DNA of 8,319 nucleotides from Proteobacteria bacterium UBA1858 (GTDB taxonomy: Bacteria; Pseudomonadota; Gammaproteobacteria; UBA4575): positions 701 through 9,019 of the forward strand of contig DDIE01000019.1 in assembly GCA_002338385.1 (NCBI GenBank). Direction: 5' to 3'. Position 1 is the stretch's first letter. Each line of letters starts with the position of its first letter. The notes beneath the pieces are model-generated. The model was not told the origin of the DNA. It saw only the letters and a program-made list of their open reading frames with translations, and did no database searches. The translations under genes and the position numbers were made by a program. Positions 1 through 6,549 of this stretch are shown here, in pieces.

Positions 1-1752
1 GGCATCGCACTCGCTGAAGCCATTACCAATATCATGGCCGCTGATATTCAGCATTTGAGTGATATTCGACTCTCCGCTAATTGGATGGCAGCGGCTAATT
101 ATGCCAATGAAGACAGTATCTTATATGACACTGTTGAGACCTTATCGAGTTTATGCCGAGCACTCAATATCGCCATTCCGGTAGGCAAAGATTCACTGTC
201 GATGCAGACCCAATGGCAGCAGCACGATGAGACTAAGCAGGTGGTCGCGCCGGTGTCATTGATTGTCACGGCCTTCAGTCCGGTGCGGGATATTCGCACG
301 ACTTGGACGCCTGAATTACGCCTCGATCAGGGCGAAACGACACTGGTACTGGTGAATTTGGGCGCACAAACACCGCGCTTAGGTGGCTCTTGCTTAGCGG
401 AGGTGTTTAATGCCGACGATACATGTGTGCCAGAACTGGCAAGCGCCGCGTGTTTACAGCAGTTTTTTGATTTTATGCAGCAGTTACGCTCAGCAGGGCA
501 GGTGCTGGCCTATCATGATCGCAGTGACGGTGGCTTGTGGGCCACCTTGTGTGAAATGGCGTTTGCCGCACGCTGTGGGCTAGCGATCAGCCTTGATGAG
601 CTCGGAGATGACGCTGTCGCCAGCTTGTTCAATGAAGAGTTAGGCGCGGTGATTCAGGTTAAAAATAGTGATTTAGCGGCTGTTATAGTTTTGTCCAAGT
701 CGGTCGGTCTGGCTGAAAAGCTAGCTATACTAGGCAAAACCTGTACAGAAAAAAATATCACTATTTCATTCAAAGACAATAAGATAATAAATAAACCTAC
801 AGCAGAGCTTGAAGAGCTGTGGACAAATGTAAGCCAGCATGTACAGACGCTACGTGATCATCCTGACTGTGCCGCGCAAGAGTATCAATTAATCAGCGAT
901 GACGCGCATACAGGCCTGCAGGTCGCATTAAGCTACGATCATAATGAGGATATTGCTGCACCTTATATTGCCCGTGGCGTGCGCCCCAAAGTGGCGGTAT
1001 TACGTGAGCAGGGCGTGAATGGCCATATTGAAATGGCAGCCGCCTTTGACCGCGCCGGCTTTGACGCCGTGGACGTGCATATGAGTGACTTAATTGCCGG
1101 CAGCGTCCAGCTGGAGCAGTTTCAAGCGCTGGCGGCCTGTGGGGGCTTTTCTTATGGTGATGTCTTGGGTGCGGGCAGTGGCTGGGCCCGTAATATATTG
1201 TATAACAACCACTTAGCTGATCAATTTAATACCTTTTTCAATCGCGCTGACACGCTCACCCTAGGTGTCTGCAACGGCTGTCAGATGCTATCCCAACTGC
1301 AAGCCATGATCCCGGGTGCAGCACACTGGCCCCGCTTTGAACGCAACACCTCGGAACAGTTTGAGGCGCGCCTAGTGAATGTTGTAGTGACTGATTCACC
1401 GTCTATTTTCATGCAGGGCATGCACAATTCAGTGTTACCTGTGGTGGTCGCCCACGGTGAGGGACGGGTAGCGGCCCCGCATGCCTCGCTGGCGTCATTA
1501 CTGAGGCTGCAACACGTGGTGCTGAAGTATACCGATTCACAGGGTCAACCCACGCAGCATTACCCCCTGAATCCCAATGGCTCACCGGACGCGATTGCCA
1601 GTGTCTGCAGCGCGGATGGCCGCGCCACGATTATGATGCCGCACCCAGAACGCTTGTTTAGAACGGTGCAGCATTCTTGGCATCCACATGACTGGCACGA
1701 GGATGGCCCCTGGTTGCGTATTTTCCGTAATGCCCGTGTGGCGTTGGATTAG
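1..1752 (+). CDS. purL: Phosphoribosylformylglycinamidine synthase, C-terminal part (partial, cut at the left edge)
   Basis: This enzyme makes FGAM from FGAR, glutamine and ATP, the fourth step of de novo purine synthesis, in the cytoplasm. The frame is open from base 1 and encodes 583 residues before the TAG, against about 1295 for the full gammaproteobacterial protein, so roughly the last 45% is present. The fragment opens inside the second synthetase half (LSANWMAAANYANED, IPVGKDSLSM, YHDRSDGGLWATLCEMAF, LFNEELGAVIQV). A class I glutamine amidotransferase domain follows from about residue 326 (RPKVAVLREQGVNG). Its nucleophile is Cys424 in LGVCNGCQM, and the His548/Glu550 pair lies in MMPHPERLF. 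It ends in the family's usual WLRIFRNAR. The ATG at 34 is internal, because codons 1-11 (GIALAEAITNI) already match the family. Bases 721-800 are unusually AT-rich but keep the frame. It is identified with near certainty as the long, fused PurL type. Confidence 0.97.
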   Translation, partial: GIALAEAITNIMAADIQHLSDIRLSANWMAAANYANEDSILYDTVETLSSLCRALNIAIPVGKDSLSMQTQWQQHDETKQVVAPVSLIVTAFSPVRDIRTTWTPELRLDQGETTLVLVNLGAQTPRLGGSCLAEVFNADDTCVPELASAACLQQFFDFMQQLRSAGQVLAYHDRSDGGLWATLCEMAFAARCGLAISLDELGDDAVASLFNEELGAVIQVKNSDLAAVIVLSKSVGLAEKLAILGKTCTEKNITISFKDNKIINKPTAELEELWTNVSQHVQTLRDHPDCAAQEYQLISDDAHTGLQVALSYDHNEDIAAPYIARGVRPKVAVLREQGVNGHIEMAAAFDRAGFDAVDVHMSDLIAGSVQLEQFQALAACGGFSYGDVLGAGSGWARNILYNNHLADQFNTFFNRADTLTLGVCNGCQMLSQLQAMIPGAAHWPRFERNTSEQFEARLVNVVVTDSPSIFMQGMHNSVLPVVVAHGEGRVAAPHASLASLLRLQHVVLKYTDSQGQPTQHYPLNPNGSPDAIASVCSADGRATIMMPHPERLFRTVQHSWHPHDWHEDGPWLRIFRNARVALD

Positions 1753-1790
1753 GCTTCTGAACTCTTTGAAATTATAAAGGTCACAGGCCA

Positions 1791-2726
1791 ATGCTGATCA
1801 AAACCCAAGCCGCAATAAAAGAATCTGCCGTCACCGATTATGCGCTCTACCAGCGCCGCCGTGATTTCCTGAAGATAGCGGGTGTCGCTCTCACTGGCAC
1901 TGTATTACCATCAATTGCCCCGGCTGGCCTGCAGTTACCTGGCTATCAACCTGACCCTGACAGCGCCCTCAAAAACCAGCTGACAGAGGCCATTAAGGTC
2001 ACCTCTTATAATAATTTCTATGAACTTGGCACAGGTAAAGATGATCCGCTGAAGAACGCTGCTAAGCTCAAAACCGAGCCTTGGGCGATCACTGTGGAGG
2101 GGGAATGTGAGCGACCTGGAGTGTTGGCGATCGAGGATTTGCTGGCTAAATTTGATCTGCAAGAGCGGATTTATCGTCTCCGCTGCGTTGAGGCTTGGTC
2201 AATGGTCATCCCCTGGATCGGCATCGAATTAGGCCAAGTGCTGAAACGTTTTCAACCTACCAGCAAGGCCAAATACGTCGAATTTGTCACCCTGATGGAT
2301 CCGGATAATCTACCGGGTCAACGTCGTGCTGTGCTGGATTGGCCGTATCGCGAGGGCTTACGCATGGATGAAGCGATGCATCCGCTCAGTTTGCTGGCGG
2401 TGGGTTTGTATGGAGAAGTGTTGCCGAATCAGAATGGCGCACCTGTGCGCTTGGTGGTGCCCTGGAAATATGGCTTTAAAAGTATTAAATCGATTGTGGC
2501 TATCCGTTTCCACGAACAACAGCCTGCCACCAGCTGGAATGTATCGGCCCCACGCGAGTATGGCTTTTATGCCAATGTTAATCCGCTGGTCGATCATCCG
2601 CGTTGGAGTCAGGCCCGTGAGCGCAAAATCGGCCACCTGCGGAAGACCCAAACGCTGATGTTCAATGGCTATGCTGAGCAGGTCGCTGAGCTTTATGCAG
2701 GCATGGACTTACGCCGCCAGTTCTAA
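1791..2726 (+). CDS. msrP: Protein-methionine-sulfoxide reductase catalytic subunit MsrP (YedY family)
   Basis: MsrP repairs oxidised methionines in periplasmic proteins, using a molybdenum-molybdopterin cofactor. The 311-residue product starts with a Tat signal: an arginine cluster and RRDFLK at residues 23-28, a hydrophobic stretch ([12 protein letters not shown]), and a likely cleavage site after APA (43-45). The catalytic core follows, with [14 protein letters not shown], where Cys132 is the expected molybdenum ligand, then [14 protein letters not shown] and [13 protein letters not shown]. Length and motifs match the E. coli YedY/MsrP family along the whole protein. The ATG is preceded by AAAGG (1776-1780) at 10 nt, and this start gives a complete Tat n-region. 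purL ends 38 nt upstream with no obvious promoter between, so read-through from purL is plausible. The usual partner msrQ (haem membrane subunit) is not downstream, where ettA converges instead. It is distinguished from true sulfite oxidases by the family-specific core sequence. Confidence 0.95.
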   Translation: MLIKTQAAIKESAVTDYALYQRRRDFLKIAGVALTGTVLPSIAPAGLQLPGYQPDPDSALKNQLTEAIKVTSYNNFYELGTGKDDPLKNAAKLKTEPWAITVEGECERPGVLAIEDLLAKFDLQERIYRLRCVEAWSMVIPWIGIELGQVLKRFQPTSKAKYVEFVTLMDPDNLPGQRRAVLDWPYREGLRMDEAMHPLSLLAVGLYGEVLPNQNGAPVRLVVPWKYGFKSIKSIVAIRFHEQQPATSWNVSAPREYGFYANVNPLVDHPRWSQARERKIGHLRKTQTLMFNGYAEQVAELYAGMDLRRQF

Positions 2727-2739
2727 CCCGCGCCACCTT

Positions 2740-4413
2740 CTAGCTATCTAATTTCTTGTGCCTGATGCGGCGTGGCTGAGCTGCGTCCTCTCCCAAGCGT
2801 TGTTTACGATCAGTCTCATATTCGGAGAAATTGCCCTCAAACCAGACCAGCTCACCTTCACCTTCAAAGGCGAGTATATGCGTGGCAATACGATCCAAAA
2901 ACCAGCGATCGTGTGAAATAACAATGCTGTTACCAGGAAACTCCAGTAAGCCTTCTTCTAATGCACGCAGGGTTTCCACATCCAAATCGTTGGTGGGCTC
3001 ATCGAGGAGTAATACATTCCCGCCACTGCGCAATAACTTGGCTAGTTGCAGGCGATTACGCTCCCCCCCAGACAGTTGTTTGACCCGCTTCTGCTGGTCA
3101 CCACCCTTGAAATTAAAGCGACTGACGTAGCCACGTGAGGGCAGGCTGTAACTGCCGACCGTGATGGTGTCGAGCCCATCAGAGACTTCTTCCCAGACGG
3201 TTTTGTCACCTTCCAGGTCGTCGCGTAACTGATCGACATAGGATAACTGCACACTCTCACCAATCATTAGCTCACCCGCATCGACCGTTTCCTGCCCAAC
3301 CAGCATCTTAAATAGGGTGGTTTTACCGACACCATTACCTCCGACGATCCCCACGATCGCACCACGTGGGATGGTAAAGGATACGTTCTCGAATAAGATG
3401 CGCTCTCCAAAGCGCTTACTTATACCCTTGGCTTCTATGACTTGATCACCGAGACGCTCTCCCACTGGGATGAAAATCTCATTAGTTTCTGCACGCGTTT
3501 GATATTCCTGTGAACTGATCTCCTCAAAACGTTTCAGGCGCGCTTTACTCTTGGCCTGGCGTGCTTTCGGATTACTGCGCACCCACTCCAACTCGGCACT
3601 GATGGTTTTTTGGCGCGCAGCATGTTGTTTTTCTTCCTGCGCCAAACGTTTTTCCTTTTGATCCAACCAACTTGAGTAATTGCCTTCCCAAGGGATGCCC
3701 TGGCCGCGATCCAGCTCCAATATCCAGCCGGCGACATTGTCTAGAAAATAGCGATCGTGCGTCACTGCCACTACGGTGCCTGCATAATCTTGCAGAAATT
3801 GCTCTAGCCAGGCCACAGAATCGGCATCCAAATGGTTAGTAGGCTCATCTAAAATCAGCATTTCAGGTTTGGCGAGCAATAGCTGACACAGAGCCACCCG
3901 GCGGCGTTCACCCCCGGATAGGTGTTCAATACTGGCCTCCCAGGGCGGCAGTCTGAGGGCATCGGCGGCCACTTCAAGAGTGCGCTCAACATTCCAGCCG
4001 TCGGCGGCCTCGATCTGATCCTGCAAGGTCGCCTGTTGCTCTAGTGCCGCGCTCATTTCATCATCCGTCATGGGCTCGGCAAATTTCATACTTATGGCAT
4101 TGAACGCATCCAAAGCCTGCTTAAGCGGAGCGATCCCCAATTCCACGTTACCACGCACATCCAGATCCATATCGAGTTGTGGTTCTTGTGCCAGATAGCC
4201 TATTTTGAGGTCATTTTGAGGCCGGGCTTCACCGATATAGTCTTGATCAATGCCTGCCATAATACGTAACAGGGTCGATTTGCCGGCACCGTTATAACCG
4301 AGCACACCAATTTTGGCGCCGGGGAAGAAATTAAGATAAATATCCTTCAGAATCTCTTTTTTGGGTGGCACGACTTTGCCAACCCCATTCATAGTGAAAA
4401 CATACTGGGCCAT
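2740..4413 (-). CDS. ettA: Energy-dependent translational throttle protein EttA (ABC-F ATPase)
   Basis: EttA is a soluble tandem ABC ATPase that binds the ribosomal E site and gates the first elongation steps according to the ATP/ADP ratio. The 557-residue product has two nucleotide-binding domains. The first has Walker A GYNGAGKST (39-47), signature LSGGE (165-169), Walker B MLILDE (185-190) and His219. The second has Walker A GGNGVGKTT (358-366), signature LSGGE (447-451), Walker B VLLLDE (467-472) and His501. Catalytic Glu190 and Glu472 are offset by two from E. coli Glu188 and Glu470. The arm insertion (about 95-140) and the charged inter-domain linker rich in Lys/Arg (about 250-310) are both present, and there are no membrane segments. 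The family-typical N-terminus and length separate EttA from Uup, YheS and YbiT. The ATG has GAGA (4419-4422) 5 nt upstream. It is transcribed alone, leftward, from the region shared with glyA. Confidence 0.96.
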   Translation of the reverse strand: MAQYVFTMNGVGKVVPPKKEILKDIYLNFFPGAKIGVLGYNGAGKSTLLRIMAGIDQDYIGEARPQNDLKIGYLAQEPQLDMDLDVRGNVELGIAPLKQALDAFNAISMKFAEPMTDDEMSAALEQQATLQDQIEAADGWNVERTLEVAADALRLPPWEASIEHLSGGERRRVALCQLLLAKPEMLILDEPTNHLDADSVAWLEQFLQDYAGTVVAVTHDRYFLDNVAGWILELDRGQGIPWEGNYSSWLDQKEKRLAQEEKQHAARQKTISAELEWVRSNPKARQAKSKARLKRFEEISSQEYQTRAETNEIFIPVGERLGDQVIEAKGISKRFGERILFENVSFTIPRGAIVGIVGGNGVGKTTLFKMLVGQETVDAGELMIGESVQLSYVDQLRDDLEGDKTVWEEVSDGLDTITVGSYSLPSRGYVSRFNFKGGDQQKRVKQLSGGERNRLQLAKLLRSGGNVLLLDEPTNDLDVETLRALEEGLLEFPGNSIVISHDRWFLDRIATHILAFEGEGELVWFEGNFSEYETDRKQRLGEDAAQPRRIRHKKLDS

Positions 4414-4659
4414 ATCTGTCTCGATTTGTGGGTGAGGGTGGATTATGCAAAGCCGAAAATGTTCGTCTCGCAGGTTCGCTGAGGGTGGCTATAATTCCAA
4501 AATTCGCAGATCGCGTCCAGTTGATATACAGATTGTTTAGTCCATAAGTGATAGCTGGCGTCAATTTGGGTCGCTTGAATACGCTCCAGAGGCTCTAATT
4601 GCCTGGCTGGGGGGTCCCATGTAATCATTCTCAGATAGTGGTTATCCTATATTTTGCGC

Positions 4660-4665
4660 TATAAT
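4660..4665 (+). promoter_or_regulatory. Likely -10 element of the glyA promoter
   Basis: An exact TATAAT sits 51 nt before the glyA ATG. It would put the transcription start near 4671-4673 and give a leader of about 45 nt that includes the ribosome binding site. The -35 is weak: the best hexamer I find is TGGTTA (4639-4644), three of six matches at a short 15-nt spacing, and there is no TGn extension directly before the hexamer. An activator may therefore be needed, which is an inference. Confidence 0.45.
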
Positions 4666-4702
4666 GGCGTATCAAGTTTTTTACCAACGATTTCATTTAC
4701 AC

Positions 4703-4707
4703 GGGAG
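4703..4707 (+). promoter_or_regulatory. Ribosome binding site that sets the glyA start
   Basis: GGGAG lies 9 nt before the ATG at 4717. This selects that ATG over the in-frame TTG at 4654, which overlaps the putative -10 box and has no Shine-Dalgarno. It is also preferred over the in-frame ATG at 4741, which has only an A-rich AGAAGAAA upstream. Confidence 0.75.
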
Positions 4708-4716
4708 TATTTAGAG

Positions 4717-6009
4717 ATGGCTGTTACAAAAGAAGAAATTATGGCGAATGTTGCCAGCTATAGCGGTGACATGAGCATAGAGAAGTTCGATAAGGAATTA
4801 TCCGATGCAATGAAGAGTGAAATCGCTCGTCAGGAACAACACATCGAGTTAATCGCCTCAGAGAACTATGCCAGCCCACGTGTGTTAGAAGCGCAAGGCT
4901 CGGTATTAACCAATAAGTATGCTGAGGGATATCCTGCCAAACGTTATTATGGTGGCTGCGAGCATGTCGACACTGTAGAGCAGTTAGCCATCGATCGTTT
5001 GAAAGAATTATACGGCGCTGATTATGCCAACGTGCAGCCACATTCTGGTTCACAAGCCAACGCCGCCGTATTCCTGGCCTTACTCGAGCCACATGACACC
5101 ATTCTTGGCTTCTCACTTGCCCATGGTGGTCACTTGACGCATGGCTCACATGTGAACTTTTCCGGTAAGCAATACAACGCCGTACAATATGGTTTAGACA
5201 CAGAAACAGGCGAAGTGGATTATGCTCAAGTTGAAGCTTTAGCCAAAGAGCACAAGCCAAAAATGATCATTGCTGGTTTTTCTGCCTATTCACGTATCAT
5301 GGATTGGGCACGCTTCCGTGAAATCGCTGATATGGTTGGCGCCTATTTACTGGTCGATATGGCGCACGTATCTGGCTTGGTAGCAGCAGGTGTCTATCCG
5401 AACCCAGTACCTTTCGCTGATGTGGTCACCTCAACTACTCATAAATCACTACGTGGTCCTCGCAGCGGTATTATTATTGCCAGAGCCAATGATGAAATTA
5501 CCAAAAAGCTTAACTCAGCCGTTTTCCCTGGCATGCAAGGTGGTCCTTTAATGCATGTAATTGCGGCCAAAGCGGTTGCCTTTAAAGAAGCTTTACAACC
5601 AGAGTTTAAGACTTACATGCAGCAGGTCGTCAAGAATGCAAAAGCAATGGCTGATCAGTTCATGGCGCGTGGCTATAACATCGTCTCAGGTGGTACTGAT
5701 GATCATTTGTTCTTGGTGGATTTGATTAGCAAAGAGATCACCGGTAAAGCAGCTGATGCAGCACTGGGTCGATCCAATATTACAGTCAATAAAAACAGTG
5801 TCCCTAATGATCCACAGTCACCTTTCGTCACCAGTGGTATTCGGGTCGGTTCCCCGGCGATTACTACCCGTGGCTTTAAAGAAGCGGAGTGTGTTCAGCT
5901 GGTTAACTGGATGTGTGACGTGATGGACGATCTTGAAAATGAAGACGTGCAGAAACGTGTTAAGCAAGAAGTTGTCGAACTCTGCAGCCGCTTCCCAGTA
6001 TACAATTAA
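4717..6009 (+). CDS. glyA: Serine hydroxymethyltransferase
   Basis: GlyA is a PLP enzyme of the cytoplasm that interconverts serine and glycine while loading one carbon onto tetrahydrofolate, the main source of C1 units for purines, thymidylate and methionine. The 430-residue protein follows the family throughout: [13 protein letters not shown], the [12 protein letters not shown] loop, [34 protein letters not shown], and VDMAHVSG with PLP-contacting Asp214 and His217. The internal aldimine lysine is Lys243 in [28 protein letters not shown] and the C-terminal FPVYN complete the match. It is about 13 residues longer than the E. coli enzyme, mostly at the N-terminus before [10 protein letters not shown]; starting at the ATG at 4741 would give 422 residues. 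The start chosen is supported by GGGAG at 4703-4707. nrdR follows after 37 nt with no terminator seen, so glyA may be co-transcribed with nrdR and the rib genes. Confidence 0.97.
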   Translation: MAVTKEEIMANVASYSGDMSIEKFDKELSDAMKSEIARQEQHIELIASENYASPRVLEAQGSVLTNKYAEGYPAKRYYGGCEHVDTVEQLAIDRLKELYGADYANVQPHSGSQANAAVFLALLEPHDTILGFSLAHGGHLTHGSHVNFSGKQYNAVQYGLDTETGEVDYAQVEALAKEHKPKMIIAGFSAYSRIMDWARFREIADMVGAYLLVDMAHVSGLVAAGVYPNPVPFADVVTSTTHKSLRGPRSGIIIARANDEITKKLNSAVFPGMQGGPLMHVIAAKAVAFKEALQPEFKTYMQQVVKNAKAMADQFMARGYNIVSGGTDDHLFLVDLISKEITGKAADAALGRSNITVNKNSVPNDPQSPFVTSGIRVGSPAITTRGFKEAECVQLVNWMCDVMDDLENEDVQKRVKQEVVELCSRFPVYN

Positions 6010-6046
6010 TTGTTTGCTTAATTTTAGGTTAAACAGGTAACAACAG

Positions 6047-6547
6047 ATGCGCTGTCCTTTTTGTGGTGCAACTGACACCAGAGTGATTGACTCCCGTCTC
6101 GCGGGAGAAGGGAGTCAAGTCAGGCGAAGAAGAGAATGTGTGCGTTGTAAAGAACGCTACACTACTTACGAATCCGCCGAATTAGATTTACCCCGAATCG
6201 TCAAACGCGATGGTCGCAGAGAAACATTCTCGCTCGAGAAGTTACGTACCGGTATCGATCATGCACTGGAAAAGCGTGCTATTTCTGCCGATACCGTGGA
6301 AGAAATTATCGATCATGTGCGGCATTTATGTCTGACGTATAGCGATCGGGAAATCCCCGCTAATCAATTAGGCGAGTGGGTGATGAATGAACTGCGTGAA
6401 GTTGATCAAGTCGCTTATGTACGATTTGCCTCGGTCTACCGTTCGTTCAAAGATGTTAGCGAGTTTCGCGAAATCATCGACTATGTCGAAAATGATCCTT
6501 CCCCAGAAATGCGTAAAAGTCAGTTATCCCTGATTAAAGACAAATAA
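6047..6547 (+). CDS. nrdR: Transcriptional repressor NrdR (zinc ribbon and ATP-cone)
   Basis: NrdR represses ribonucleotide reductase genes by binding paired NrdR boxes when loaded with ATP and dATP. The 166-residue protein has an N-terminal zinc ribbon with Cys3, Cys6, Cys31 and Cys34 (CPFC and CVRC). Between these pairs lies the conserved basic stretch VIDSRLAGEGSQVRRRR. An ATP-cone follows from about residue 49 (PRIVKRDGRRETFSLEKL) to about 139, including YVRFASVYRSFKD. The protein runs about 17 residues beyond the 149 of E. coli NrdR, in a polar tail (PSPEMRKSQLSLIKDK). AGGT (6035-6038) lies 8 nt before the ATG. The gene sits between glyA and ribD, 2 nt from the latter, as in many proteobacteria. 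A striking inverted repeat lies in codons 14-24. No NrdR box is visible in this window, so its targets are elsewhere. Confidence 0.97.
   Translation: MRCPFCGATDTRVIDSRLAGEGSQVRRRRECVRCKERYTTYESAELDLPRIVKRDGRRETFSLEKLRTGIDHALEKRAISADTVEEIIDHVRHLCLTYSDREIPANQLGEWVMNELREVDQVAYVRFASVYRSFKDVSEFREIIDYVENDPSPEMRKSQLSLIKDK
6087..6118 (+). repeat. Nested, mutually exclusive inverted repeats inside nrdR
   Basis: TTGACTCCC (6087-6095) and GGGAGTCAA (6110-6118) form a perfect 9-bp inverted repeat with a 14-nt spacer. Within it, CTCCCG (6091-6096) and CGGGAG (6102-6107) form a perfect 6-bp stem with a 5-nt loop. Both use the CTCCC arm, so an RNA can form only one at a time. No T-run follows, so neither is a standard terminator. 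The bases also encode the conserved zinc-ribbon residues 14-24, so chance from codon choice is a real alternative. Confidence 0.6.
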
Positions 6548-6549
6548 GC

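Larger units (their letters stand above)
4414..4716. other. Divergent ettA-glyA intergenic region
   Basis: This 303-nt stretch separates the starts of two divergent genes, so it must carry both promoters. I see two exact TATAAT hexamers on the plus strand, at 4490-4495 and 4660-4665; the second is well placed for glyA. On the minus strand CATAAT (complement of 4442-4447) could be an ettA -10, leaving a leader of about 20 nt, but its -35 is poor. A modest stem lies at 4586-4610 (CCAG+AGGC, 7-nt loop, GCCT, GG bulge, CTGG) with no T-run on either strand. A closed minus-strand reading frame of 61 codons (4443-4628) has no Shine-Dalgarno at a workable distance and no recognised similarity, so I do not call it a gene. 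No tRNA-like fold or glycine riboswitch is recognisable to me. Confidence 0.6.

Noticed and set aside
1773..1778. TATAAA as a -10 box for msrP
   Set aside because: It overlaps the AAAGG ribosome site, would leave only a few bases of leader, and no -35 lies at 15-19 nt. Read-through from purL is more likely.
2437..2450. Palindrome GCGCAC-CT-GTGCGC in msrP
   Set aside because: The 2-nt centre is too short for a good RNA hairpin, it lies deep in a conserved coding segment, and no second copy was noticed. It is probably chance.
2326..2658. 110-codon frame on the plus strand inside msrP
   Set aside because: An out-of-frame shadow of msrP with an unlikely composition (many Cys, Trp, Met, Arg) and no ribosome site. 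msrP itself is conserved across this stretch.
4586..4610. Stem-loop in the ettA-glyA gap as a terminator
   Set aside because: The stem has a two-base bulge and no T-run on either strand. It also lies upstream of both genes, where a terminator would have no evident use.
4654..4716. TTG start extending GlyA by 21 residues
   Set aside because: The TTG sits just before and overlaps the region of the putative -10 box, has no Shine-Dalgarno, and the added residues are not family-like. GGGAG before the ATG at 4717 gives a better start.
4660..4716. Glycine riboswitch or PurR operator before glyA
   Set aside because: The leader is only about 45 nt, too short for a glycine aptamer, and I see no match to the PurR consensus palindrome.
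4739..5260. 173-codon open frame on the minus strand inside glyA
   Set aside because: It lies wholly within a fully conserved glyA. Its product is rich in His, Arg, Trp and Cys with no recognisable motif, which is typical of an antisense shadow.
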